Assembly (NCBI GenBank): GCA_963576785.1
Contig: OY756141.1
Span: 124,001 to 188,000, forward strand
Length of the DNA stretch: 64,000 nt
Origin: Chlorophyllum brunneum
Lineage: Eukaryota > Basidiomycota > Agaricomycetes > Agaricales > Agaricaceae
Direction of reading: 5' to 3'
Numbering within the stretch: the stretch's first letter is position 1; the number at the start of each line of letters is the position of its first letter. Below are positions 45,779 to 56,980 of the stretch, one piece after another. Position numbers and translations under genes: made by a program. The notes below the pieces were generated by a model. That model worked only from the letters and a program-made list of their open reading frames with translations, did not search any database and was not told the origin of the DNA.

Positions 45779-48048
45779 CAAATTTGGCCTAGTGATTGAA
45801 CACAACAAGTCCGAAGTCTTCCACTTTACATGTGCGAGGCAGGACTCCAATCCCTCCATTGATTTGGGATCCCCACTGTTCACTGGCTGTACCTCCCTCA
45901 AGCTGAAAGCCCACTGGCAATACCTCGGCTTCTACTTCAACCAGACATTAACCTTCAAGGAGCATGTCCGCTACTATTCAGCCAAGGCGATATCTTTGGT
46001 CAAGGCAATGAAAATGCTAGGAAACTCCATACGTGGTCTGTTCTCTAGCAACAAAAGACTACTGTACCGTTCATGTGTCGTACCAGTGGCGATATATGGA
46101 TACTGACTATGGTTTCACGACAAGTCACAAACAAAAGGGACTTGCGAAATCCTCAACAAGATACAGTAACGCATGGCCCTCTGGATTACCAGGGTCTTCC
46201 GCACATCTCCTACCGGCAGTATTGAGTCCCTTGTGGGGCTCATGCCCAAACTCCATCTCCAAAAGCTGGCCGAACAACAAACATCGAGGCTCCACATGTT
46301 GGATGATGAACACGCACTGGCAAGATTGACAAAGGAATATTATTTTTCCCCCCATTGACTTCACATCAAGAATTTCACTAAGATTCAGAAGAAGAAGACA
46401 CTTGGAGCTGTGATGGATGTTTTACGCCCCACCTCCAAGACTCAGTATATAGAACATTTCAACTCTGCTTCAAAATCTGTCTGGCCCGGACGTAGGTTAC
46501 TTGACCATTTCCCTGCTAATGTATCTTTTATAGGATTCAACCAAGATGACCCCCACCTCTTGAAGACACTTTGGGATGATGTAACAATGAATGCAACGAT
46601 GGACTTCAAGTCTATCATTATTGGCATGGATGGCTCAGTCCACCCCAACCCCAATCCACTTGCTAGCCAGTTCATGGTGGCAGCCACTATTCAACACTTA
46701 GACAGAAGAAGCTCTATCATGAAGAAGCTTGGAGGTACGATGTTGACTGACACCGAACTGGTCATGCAGTACCTAGGAATCACCAAAGTACTCGCCACTG
46801 ACAACTATGACCAGGTTGAACACATCCACGTGTTCACTGACTCCCTTGCAGCCTCCCAGCTCCTACTTGACTGCTCGCCGCACTCCTGCCAGCAGCAGTC
46901 CATCCTCACTGTGAAGGTACTCCTGGCTTGGTTCAACAAGTCTGACCAGCACTGCCTCTCATTCTATCACACTCTGTTAAAGTGCAAGTACAGTATCCAA
47001 AAAGCCATGCATGACTGGATCCAAATGGTCGCCTGGCTTAACTGGGGTAGAAATCACCAAGTCCCCAACTCGATTGCCTACCTATGCAAGAAGTCCACTG
47101 AATGTGCTATCCACACATGGCAGGCCATGTTCGGTTTCAAGAAATACAGTGGCAGCTCCTTCCTCCACCTCCCAGTGTGAGCAAACGGGGCCTCCATTCT
47201 ACTGTTGCACATCAAGTCTGGTCCCTGGATATGAGAATGCAGATACCAGCCACAGCTCTTTGCAAGAGCATGTTGCGCCATCTTATGCCATGCCCCAATT
47301 GGTGAATACCAACTTTGGTTCTTCCCCAACGAGGATTTATCTTGCCACCACTACAACAATCAAATGGTCCGGACTAGGTTGCACATCCTCTATCATTGTA
47401 ATACCTTTGATCATCACTATGGCGTCGACACCATCAAGATGTTCGTCAACTTCTTGCATCGCAACCCCGCAGCATTCAGCTTCCCTCCAGAACCTGATTA
47501 CCCTTGTATCTGCACCGGTTCAATACCCCTGTTGCATTGTCATCCAGTCCATCAGAGGTTCAGGTCTGTGGCCATGTGAGTCCTTTCTTCTTTTTGTTTT
47601 TCTTATGCTCTCCCGGTTATGGATTTCAATTTCATTTCTCTATCTCTCCTTCCCTCACTCGTCTACTATTTTATATAGTTTTCATTCCATATCCATCATT
47701 CCCATGGTGTCTGGGCAAAATGCTCCTCCACACGCTAGTACCATTCATTGTTCTCCATTGTGTTTGCAAGTCAATAGTTCTTTTCTCTATCAATTTCTCT
47801 CTTTCACTCTCTCTCTCTCCAAATTCCTTTCATTCTTTTTCCTGCCATTCGACTTAGGTACCAAACATCTCTCTAGTGTACATGCTAGATGGCGTTGAGT
47901 CTCATGGGGTTAGTTCACAAATAGTTTACTTTCCTTGCTCTGAACATTCTGTACATTCTGCCTCTGTATATATGTACACACGGACTGCGATCGAGTACTG
48001 CTATATAAATTGTTGAATAAAAATAAAATAAAATAAAAATAAAAAAAG
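45779..48048 (+). mobile_element. LINE L2, 5'-truncated copy (RT end, RNase H, 3' UTR)
   Basis: Matches L1 from about 26724 to its tail. 13-bp target duplication acagagtggacaa (45766-45778) and acagagcagacaa (48049-48061). It encodes the RT thumb (LKAHWQYLGFYFNQ) and RNase H (46410-47180: IIIGMDGSVHPNPN, IHVFTDSLAASQ) in a longer open frame than L1, then the C-terminal CHH...HC element (about 47340-47400) and a T-rich 3' UTR. Confidence 0.9.
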
Positions 48049-48808
48049 ACAGAGCAGACAAACCAGACCCTTGAATAATACCTTTAAGTATATTGCAATT
48101 ATCAGCAGGACAACTGGTCTGAACTCTTATCTCTTGCTAAGTTTGCCTACAACAACTTACCTAGTGCTACAACTGGTATATCACCCTTCAATTACTGTAT
48201 ACAAGATCTTGTGTCTGCTTGTGCATGTGAATTTGCTGTCAACCTTGACAAACTTCACTATATTCTCTGGTCTGAGATTGCACTGGCTCAACAATAATAT
48301 CAAGTCTACAGACTCTTACCATTTACCTGCCCCTGACTTCAAAGTTGGTGACAAAGTATTTGTCAAAGCTCAGTTCTTCTGTACCACCAGACATTCAAAA
48401 AAACTGTCCAAGAAGTATCTAGGACTATATGAAATCATCACTTAAGCAGGCTCACATTCTTTTACTCTTTGACTTCCTGATTCTATGCAGGTTGTTCACC
48501 CTGTATTCCATGTCTCTATGCTCAAACCTTCTACCAACAATACTATTCCTAGCCATATACCTCCACCTCTGCCTCTGGTTGTCATTGAAAGAGAACTAGA
48601 ATACAAGATCAAACATATTGTGGACTCTAAGATTGACAAGTGTCATAGAGTCTGCCCACTACTCTACAAAGCTATCTGGGCAGGTTATGAAGAAACTGAT
48701 GAAGAGTTCAGCTGGCTCACTACTAACAAACTAAGCAATGCTCAAGAGTTGATATCTCATTTCCACTCCTCTTATCCAGATAGACCTGGTCCACTTCCTG
48801 CTCTCTGA

Positions 48809-49056
48809 CTGTCATATTATTACTTTTCCATTCCACAGGTTCTCAGTCCCTATTCACATTCAAGAATTCTTTGCTAGTATAGAAAATTGATGTTATAGCC
48901 GAAGAAGAAAATGGTCTGCAAGAAGTCACCCAAAAACCCCTAATCATCCTCCTCAACCAACTTTATCTCTCTAAAATCTTCTCTGTCCATCACATATTCC
49001 TTTTCCTCCTCATTTTCCACTACTCCAGCCAATCTTCTCCTCTCTCATGCATTGTG
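48809..49056. other. No recognised feature
   Basis: About 250 bp after the G3 chromodomain. Possibly the G3 3' end, but no PPT or LTR start could be identified. Confidence 0.4.
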
Positions 49057-50361
49057 CTACCTCAGCCAGATATGATCAGGATATGGTAGTAAGACTAGTG
49101 GCAGTAGCTGGGACTCAGCCACTCCATTCTGCAATAGCTGCAATTTCAGCAATTTGTTATGCTGTTGTTGCAATGCTATCAGCTGCCACATGTACTCGTT
49201 TTGCTCTTCTACTACTCTGGCCAGTTGGTTGACACAATCTGACAGAGTATACAACATGTTAGTGAACAGTGCTATATACTTCCTGTTCCAAGAACTGGTC
49301 TATGGCACCTACCTGATTCTCTAGTCAGCTTCTCTCTGACTCCATCCTCCACATTTGCACTTATGATTCCCTCAAGAGCTGCAGATATCCCCAGCTCAGA
49401 CTCATTGACTTTCCAGCCTATCTGGTAAGGGTTGAGAATGTGACAATAGGGGGGAATTGTTGGGATGGAAGTTGAGGCAGATGTAGTTGAGGTCTTTAGC
49501 TTCTTCTTAGTTAACTTGTCAAGATCCTGCTGCAATAACTCACATCCACAGCATTGTTTGCTTACAGAACAATTCTTACAATTGTTCTGCTTTTGATCTA
49601 GTCAAGAATCAGATCAAACCTATTAATCTGAACTGATGTTACTCACTGGCATTCTTCTCACATACCAATCCCTTCAACTTACATCTTTTGCATATCTGTG
49701 CCCCACCAAACCTCTCTTGTAGGCACATCTGAGTATCTTTTGGATGCTCAATAATCATCACCTCCTCTTTAGTTACTACTTGCAGACAACTACTGGGTCT
49801 GGGTTCTGTCCTTTGAGTTGGTAGACAGATTGTTGAAGGGATAAGCACTCTGATTGGCACCTGTTTGACTGGCAATGGCATCCATACAGCTCACTCTTTG
49901 CCCTTATTGATGGATGCCAATGGTGGACCATCACTAGAGTCATCTGAGTCTGTCTGGATGACCTTTCAGACAGATGTTTGAGGCCCTTCTGCCTTACTCT
50001 TACTACTACTCTCCTCCTCTCTCTCTGCTCTATCCTCACTTGAGGTATCTGCATCTTTTCGGACACTTTCCTTCCCTCTGGACTCCTCAGGTTCACTTCC
50101 TTCCTCACTCTCACTGTCCAACCCTCCATCCAACTCTTCATCTGTACTCTCTGACTCAGAGTCACTACATTTGATCTCATCCATGAATTCCTCCACAATC
50201 ACAGATGATGCAGCTACCACTTTCTCTGGCTTCTGTATTCTCACCACCTTCTTTGGATGCCTATCTTGCTTGGGTGCTGGTTGTTCCACTGAGCTTACAG
50301 AAGATATCCAAGCATGCTTCCTGCTCAAACTGGACTGTTTCACTTTTAACAAGGCCTCATA
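49057..50361 (-). pseudogene. Decayed cysteine-rich gene of unknown function, cut by LINE copy A
   Basis: Minus-strand coding traces in several frames. From the LINE junction: EALLKVKQSSLSRKHAW, a strongly acidic serine-rich region (SESTDEELDGG, SEEGSEPEESRG; 49970-50200), a basic/proline stretch, then a cysteine region (ICKRCKLKGLVCEKN). An intron at 49598-49646 (gtgagt...gactag) joins it to CKNCSVSKQCCGCELLQQD. A helical Q/L-rich tail follows (NEYMWQLIALQQQHNK). The spaced C-x2-C pairs recall a lineage-specific Agaricomycete family with two short zinc-like clusters (from memory). Its 5' end is lost at the LINE insertion near 50362. Frames shift near 49900 and 49270. Confidence 0.5.
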
Positions 50362-51310
50362 CATCCCTTCTTTGACTTGTACCACCACCATCAATTTGCG
50401 AAACTTGATTATATGGTACAAGTCTATAGTACAAAAAATACATTCATGCCTGCATTACGCTTGAATCTCTCTCCAAGAGAGACTACGCCCGATGGTGACG
50501 GGGAAGTCTTTGGGAACACACCACGTGTTCCAGCCCCCTCCATCTTTGCGGCCTCTCCAGCTCTGCCCCCTCCAGGCATCCTATTCCCTAGGACGCCATC
50601 TGCACCTAGGCCATTCGTCCCCACCGATCAGGCCTACAGCAACATGATTCCCCCGTTGGTCCTCAGCAGAAGATCAACCACACCTCCGATGTCCTCAGCA
50701 TCCCTCTCTGGCGATGGAGAGAAAACAATCCATTGAGCTTCTAAACGAGTAAGGCCAGAGGGCGACCAATACTACTCGGGGAAAGACTGGGCAGACCAGG
50801 TCGAAGAAGAGTTGAAACCCAAAGTCCAACAAGAAGACGTGGAGCGAGAGGATGCTCCTAAGGAATTCTATGATGATGTGGTAAGGGAGGTAGGTAAGAT
50901 CTCAGAGTGGGTCAAAGCCTGCAGTACCTTCAACATGAGTGGCAACAAAGGCCTCGCTTTTGGACAGGCCTTCACGGAACTAACGGGGACCTTGATGAAG
51001 GTGGGATGGCTCAAGGTTGCTGTCGATGAGAAGAAGAACGACCTCCACGGTTGGTTGGGGGTCAATTTCGGTAAGATCATTGTCTGCGCTGAGGAAACCC
51101 CCCAGCCGGACATTTCTCCCCTCCACCGCGTGGCCCCCCAAAGCTCCATGCGCAAACCTGACAATGTCCACATGGAGGTCGTCGAGCACATTGTCACTCC
51201 GGGTATCACCGATGGCAATGAAGTAACCCGTTTGGGTATCTCCGATGATGATGTGCAGATGATTACCGAGGCGGAATTCAAGACCATTGTCAACAACAAG
51301 AAGCATCAGC
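50362..51310 (+). mobile_element. LINE copy A, 5' part (leader and ORF1 start)
   Basis: Begins acatcccttctttgac; ORF1 starts near 50447 (MPALRLNLSPRE). It keeps CGA at the codon where L1 and copy C have TGA (position about 50745) but has its own TGA just before. It continues with ADQVEEELKPK, KACSTFNMSGNKG, LGISDDDVQMI and stops at 51310, where copy C begins. Its 3' part is not present. Confidence 0.85.
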
Positions 51311-51899
51311 ATCCCTTCTTTGACTCATACCACCACCATCGATTTCTCAGAAGTCAATTACATGGTATTAGTCTATAGTACTAGGATACACAATGCCTGC
51401 GCTACGTTCGAATCTCTCTCCTAGAGAGCCCATGCCAGATGGCGACGGGGAAGTCTTCGGGGACACAACACGTGTTCCACCCTCGCCCATCTTCGCGGCT
51501 TCTCCAGCTTTGCCAACCCCAAGCGTCCTGTTTCCTAGGATGCCTGTTACAACTGGGCTGTTCATACCTCTGAACCAAGCCTATAGTGACACCATCCCAC
51601 CATTGGTTCAAAGCAGTAGGCCGACTACACCTACCTCGATCACTTCGAACCCTCTCCATGGCAAAGGAGACCGAACAATCCACCGTGTCTCCAAATGAAC
51701 GAGAGTCAGTGGAGACCAGTATTACTCAGGAGAAAGTTGGGCTAAGCAGGTTGAAGAAGAGCTCATACCCAAAAAGAAGGTCCAAGTCGAAGAGAATGAG
51801 GACGAATCCCACGAGGACCAAAGAGAAGGTCCTGAGGAATTTTACGAAGATGCTGTGAAAGAGGTCGGCAAGATCTCAGAGTGGGTGAAAGCCTGCAGC
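51186..51899 (+). repeat. 714-bp direct duplication, left copy
   Basis: Nearly identical to 53864-54577 (about seven differences, all transitions). It spans the end of LINE A, the start of LINE C and the first part of its ORF1. The two copies flank the insert 51900-53863. Confidence 0.93.
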
Positions 51900-53863
51900 T
51901 GTCGGCGGTCTGGGTGAGCGGCCGCGGAAACACGCACGGACGCGCGAATCCTAGGCCAGATAAGTAGAGCAACCCCTTGCCTCCCCTCCCTAGGGAGAGT
52001 ATGCGTCGATTCGCAATTAACTTCTACACACGTCGGAGACGTGGGAAGCTAGCAGGGGCCGCGCCACGTTATCCAACTCCCGCAAGCGGTGTGTTGGGCT
52101 TAAATGCAAACGCAGAAGGGTTGCGTTTAAGAAAAGATACCAGCTGGTCAACAGAGACTGGCAGGCCACGACGTCTCTTGTACAGAGGACAAGAGCACAA
52201 GATATGAGTGCGGGTCTCCAGAGGGGCCCTGCACTCGCAGCCAATAGGCTCTAGAGGATGGAACCGGGAGCGATACTCGGACCAGCGAGTCTCGCCGATC
52301 CTGAAGAAGGGGACATTGATGACCTTGAGATAGGACTTCAACTAAGGGAGGCCAACTGTAAACACAGTTCCCTGAGGGACAGCCTTCGAGATCCACGTCC
52401 TGGCGACCTCCAGGTCGGCAGGAGTGGGGACAGCATTAGTACGCAGAGCGAAATGGCCATACTCAGCAGAGGTAGACTCTACTCGAATATGAAGGTGTGA
52501 ATCCACAAAACCACAGTTGACCATGGTCTCAAGGTGGAAAGAGGAGACCTCAGGGGTAGCCTTGAAGTCAACGATCAACTGGCACCGTGAGGGGCCAGCA
52601 GTGGTCATCCCAGGCCTCCTCTTAGTGGCTTTGGACTTGGGAGGAGAGGCTTGCTCACCCATGGTGAGAATCCTGTCTGGAGGAAGTGAAGGGAATATTT
52701 GTGCAAGTTGCACAACAGTCCCCGATGCCGTAGTTGCCTTCCCCTTCCCTTTCGGTTGGGGGACAGGCTCCTTAGCCACCACAGAGAACATTCTCTTGTT
52801 CCCTGGTTTGGTGGCCAAAGTAGAAGGAGCAGGAGGAGCTACCAGCTTGCACTGGTAGGTCCCCTTGCCTGCAAGAGGAGAGGGTCCAACCCCAATAGGG
52901 TGAGGACCGCTCAGAGCACCCTCTGGACTAGGCATCGGAATGTCTGGGTCCTAGGGGGGGGGCCCAGCCGGGGGAGGCCAGGGGACAGCTCAAGCCCTTG
53001 GTACTGGAGGAGTATGAGGGGCAGAAGGAGGGGGAGGGGGAGCAGCGGGGGCCAGTCCCATAGATGTGCTCAGGACGGTACCAACGGTAGGCATCCCAAA
53101 GCCAAGCTCGATAGTAGACCATCCACTGTCATCGATAGCCTTGCACAATCGAATAATCAATCACGCAAGGGGGTATACTGAATTACCCAGGAGGGTAGTC
53201 CAGTCAATATTCTCCACTGTCTTGTTAAGGAAGATGGAGATGAGGTCCAGCGAGTCCAAGGCTGCTTCGAGGTCCCCTGCAACACTATTGACAGTGTTCA
53301 GAAGATGACAGGAGTACGGGGATGAGGAGCTGGAGGAGGAGGGCGCAGGGCTAGGTGTGCTGGGGGTAGGGCCCTGAGGGGGAGTCATGGGATCTTCGTC
53401 GAACCCTCCTAACTCACCAAAATCCTCCACAGTGGGCCCAGGCGATGGCGAGGTTGCACGTGAAGGGTTGCATGAACCCCTCCTACTGGTGGGAGTTCGA
53501 AGAATGTCAGGCGGTCCTCTAGTACAACTAGATTCGCGCTGACAACGGATGGGTCCTGTTGAGGACCCGTGGATGGTGTCGAGGGTGTTGGGGGACTCGG
53601 AGACTTGGTGCCCGGTCCCCCCGCCGAATGGGGGTTGCGATGACATGTGGAATGGCCGCGGGCATGTTCCTAGGGAGCTAGGACACCAGAGCAAGCGTGT
53701 ACAATGATAGAGATGATGAGCGACTTTGTTTACACTTGTTTACTGGTGGAAGTGCCAGATAAAGAAGTGCCGGCCCAAGCCAGGTCAGAAGGCTTATTTG
53801 GCTGCAGCAAAACAACCAGCTTTGGCCAAACCTGGGATAAACCTGCTTTCTTCATTGAAAGCT
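51900..53863 (-). mobile_element. Internally deleted LINE of a second family, minus strand
   Basis: 1964 bp, GC-rich and CpG-rich unlike its surroundings. On the minus strand an ORF1-like reading runs from 53694 to 52342, with one TGA at 53161: proline/serine-rich ([19 protein letters not shown]), LDSLDLISIFLNKTVENIDW, then CQLIVDFKATPEVSSFH and TPADLEVARTWISKAVPQG. It then fuses directly to an ORF2 C-terminus (52340-52069: RIGETRWSEYRSRFHP, GCECRAPLETRTHILCSC). Endonuclease, RT and RNase H are deleted. No A-tail is seen at the 51900 end. It is flanked by the 714-bp direct duplication. Confidence 0.75.
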
Positions 53864-54577
53864 GCACATTGTCACTCCGGATATCACCGATGGCAATGAA
53901 GTAACCCGTTTGGGTATCTCCGATGATGATGTGCAGATAATTACCGAGGCGGAATTCAAGACCATTGTCAACAACAAGAAGCATCAGTATCCCTTCTTTG
54001 ACTCGTACCACCACCATCGATTTCTCAGAAGTCAATTACATGGTATTAGTCTATAGTACTAGGATACACAATGCCTGCGCTACGTTCGAATCTCTCTCCT
54101 AGAGAGCCCATGCCAGATGGCGACGGGGAAGTCTTCGGGGACACAACACGTGTTCCACCCTCGCCCATCTTCGCGGCTTCTCCAGCTTTGCCAACCCCAA
54201 GCGTCCTGTTTCCTAGGATGCCTGTTACAACTGGGCTGTTCATACCTCTGAACCAAGCCTATAGTGACACCATCCCACCATTGGTTCAAAGCAGTAGGCT
54301 GACTACACCTACCTCGATCACTTCGAACCCTCTCCATGGCAAAGGAGACCGAACAATCCACCGTGTCTCCAAATGAACGAGAGTCAGTGGAGACCAGTAT
54401 TACTCAGGAGAAAGTTGGGCTAAGCAGGTTAAAGAAGAGCTCATACCCAAAAAGAAGGTCCAAGTCGAAGAGGATGAGGACGAATCCCACGAGGACCAAA
54501 GAGAAGGTCCTGAGGAATTTTACGAAGATGCTGTGAAAGAGGTCGGCAAGATCTCAGAGTGGGTGAAAGCCTGCAGC
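53864..54577 (+). repeat. 714-bp direct duplication, right copy
   Basis: Same length as the left copy (51186-51899); begins gcacattgtcactccgg and ends gtgaaagcctgcagc. LINE C continues uninterrupted after it. Confidence 0.93.
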
Positions 54578-56274
54578 ACTTTCAACATGAGTGGCAACGA
54601 AGGATTGGCGTTTGGCCAAGCATTCTCGGAACTGACGGAGACCTTGGGTAAGAAGGGATAGCTTAAGGTGATAGTCAATGAAAAGAAGAACAATCTCCAA
54701 GGTTGGTTGGGGAAGAATTTTGGTAAGTACGCTACGCTGAGGGTTCCCCTCAGCTGGATGTTACACACCCCACCCGCATGGCCTCCAAAGGCCCCACACG
54801 CAAAACTGATGATGTCCACATGGAGGTCATCGAACACATTGTCACTCAGGGTATCACCGTTGGCAATGATGTCACTCATTTGGGTATCTCCGATGATGAC
54901 ATTCAAATGATCTCCGAAGTGGAGTTCAAGACCGTGGTTCATGGAAAGAAGAAGCAAGCCAGGAAACCGAGAAATCTGGCTCCAGGAAACCCCGGGCTGA
55001 AAAAGACAACTCCCACTGCGCCCACCACGGCTGCCCCCGCCACCATGCCTGCCAAGGCCATCAAAACTCTGGCTCCCGCACCCAACGGTAAGGGAACCAA
55101 CCCCCAGGAAGGAGCGAGATCTTCCTACGCCTCTATGGCAGCCAAGAAGACCCCTTCTAACGCCGCCCCCACCACCAACGCTAGGGATCCTCTCAAACTC
55201 TTGGAGTTTGTGAGTAAATTCCCCGAGCTCTCCAATGAGAAGATTGTGGCAATGTACGATGCCGCTTACTCTCCTTCCACCCCCCCGGTGAATAAGAAAC
55301 CAACCAACAAAGCTGGGACTATTCGCTCCACCCTTAATGGTCCCTCACGAAAGCAAGTGATCATTTCCCTCCTCACGGGTCCTGCCGTCACCAACTTTGG
55401 GGCCATCATAGACTCTCTCAATGTGTGCCTGATCATGGAGAAGTCCAAAACAAGGGTTATTGCCACCTCGCAGAGTAAGCTGGGCCTTATGGTCCACACC
55501 TCGGAGGTTTTAACCCCCGCTGAGCTCGACATTGTCAAAGCATGGCTCAAGGAGAAGTTCGGAGGGATCACTACGGGTGATGCCACCCTCCCTAAGTCCA
55601 AGTCATTCGTGAAAGTCATGGACGTTAGTTACATCACCCCCCGAGGACAGATCCTCACCGAGGCCGATGTGGTCTCCAGCATCTGGAGCTCGATCCACTC
55701 CAACACCATCCAATTTGCGTCGCAACCACGTGTACGACGTAACTCAAAACATTTGGACACCTGTACAGTGTGGTTCAAAATCTGGGACTCAAAAGCGGGC
55801 ACCAACGTTGCTAAGATCGAGGACAAGTTTCTCAACATCTATGGAGGGCTTTTCTGTATCAGGAGGGCCACAGCCAACCCGGGAGTCCCGTTCTGCTCCA
55901 AGTGTTGCAGATGGGGTCACCCCCTAATCCACTGCCGAGCAAGACTCTTCACATGTGCACACTGCAAAGGGCCGCATGCCACCACCAACCACCAATTGTT
56001 CACCCACTGTTGCAAGGGCAATGATAAGGCCACTCCGCCTATTGCGGCTACCCCCTCCGGAGAACCATGCCTGCACAAGGCGACATGCTCCAACTGTGGC
56101 AAGGACCACCTTGCCACCGACCGAAAATGTCAGTTTTGGAGAAAGCGATTCGACCATGACTGGCATACAAACAAAGTGCTCGAACTGCGAGCAAATAAAG
56201 GAGTTCTGTCACCCGCCTCCTCACCATCCCGGGCTAGTCAAAGCCAAACTGTTGAAGTTTCGGACATATTCTAG
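54071..56274 (+). pseudogene. LINE copy C ORF1 (second half intact)
   Basis: Starts MPALRSNLSPRE. TGA at 54374-54376 after HRVSK (CGA in copy A), a TAG near 54660 and a frameshift near 54730. From 54778 the frame is open for 498 codons: VHMEVIEHIVTQG, K/T/P-rich linker, DPLKLLEFVSKFPELSNEKI, LIMEKSKTRVIATSQ, KAWLKEKFGGITTG, then the zinc region (CSKCCRWGHPLIHC, CAHCKGPHATTNHQ, CSNCGKDHLATDRKC). The last codons (VEVSDIF) come from the C3 LTR. This is the best preserved ORF1 C-terminal half in the window. Confidence 0.88.
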
Positions 56275-56821
56275 AAATAGACTATGAAGTCATTATGATA
56301 ATAATAGACTGATCCGTTACTTTCTAGTAACTTCATTCCGTAGTAACTTCCTATGAGTTGCTCTGCATACAATGAGAGTCATAAGTACTTGATAGATTAT
56401 TCTACATAGTACCAATGACTAGATACTACGTTCCGCAGTACTCCGCAGGCATTATGCCGCAGTTAAAAGGAGTCATAAGGAACAATCCATGCAAGCCTAG
56501 TATTTTATGTAGTATGACTCGTACATGTTACAATATGTATATAAACCCCATGTAGCAGACCTAAGTTCTGTATCTTGTTCAATCGAACAACTTCTTCATC
56601 ATTGCCTATCTCTTTGAGTACAACACCTCAATCGATCTAATCGACTTTGACCTCTACTCTTCTGACGTTAACCGCTTCATCAATAATATCTGTCTATCCG
56701 AACTACCTTTCTACAGGTATCAGATAGAAGCTTATTATCTCGGTGAGTAGACCCTACATTCTCTCCCACTGCGTTTACTGCTGCCCCCAGCAAACAACTC
56801 GTTACGGTCGTTTCCTCAACA
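56250..56821 (+). repeat. C3 5' LTR
   Basis: 572 bp, TGTTGAAGTTTCGG...TTTCCTCAACA; TATATAAAC motif at about 56538. Confidence 0.95.
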
Positions 56822-56833
56822 GGTTATGGGCCC
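56822..56833 (+). promoter_or_regulatory. C3 primer-binding site, half-tRNA type
   Basis: ggttatgggccc directly after the 5' LTR. This is complementary to the anticodon stem-loop of eukaryotic initiator tRNA-Met (GGGCCCAUAACC), the primer arrangement known from Drosophila copia, where a cleaved 5' half of that tRNA is used. Confidence 0.75.
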
Positions 56834-56980
56834 TGGTAGCCTTACCGATGGTTAAACCATTATCATCCCCTCTAACTGAGATAGGATGATAGGGCTTTAC
56901 CTGACAGAGTTATCCTTGTATTTGATCATTGCTGATACGAGAATTTTCTTCTAGAAAGAAATACACTCGACGAAGATATT

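Larger units (their letters stand above)
43985..48808 (+). mobile_element. Chromovirus G3 remnant, plus strand, split by two LINE fragments
   Basis: Decayed pol of a third Ty3-like lineage. From the X2 edge: end of RT (SFLGFANFYQCFI), RNase H (TDASDYALTAIL, YNTYDKELLAI, 44123-44440), integrase zinc finger (FCKSCVICMHSK, about 44990), LINE L3, integrase core (PIPDRPWHSISMDFIEKLP, VTSDHSSKFVSHF, 45430-45775), LINE L2, the integrase remainder from 48062 (SLAKFAYNN) and a chromodomain at 48485-48808 (EYKIKHIVDSKID, YKAIWAGYEETDEEFSWL). No LTR recognised. Gag and protease are absent. Confidence 0.85.
51311..56249 (+). mobile_element. LINE copy C (leader and ORF1), with an insert and cut by copia C3
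   Basis: The LINE 5' end sits in copy A after aagaagcatcag. It is interrupted at 51900-53863 and resumes through the right duplication. ORF1 is followed to its last codons at 56249, where the C3 LTR starts. ORF2 is missing on the far side of C3. Confidence 0.85.

Noticed and set aside
49966..50421. Acidic minus-strand ORF as an intact gene start
   Set aside because: Its first codons are antisense to the LINE 5' end; the true start is lost and later parts lie in other frames.
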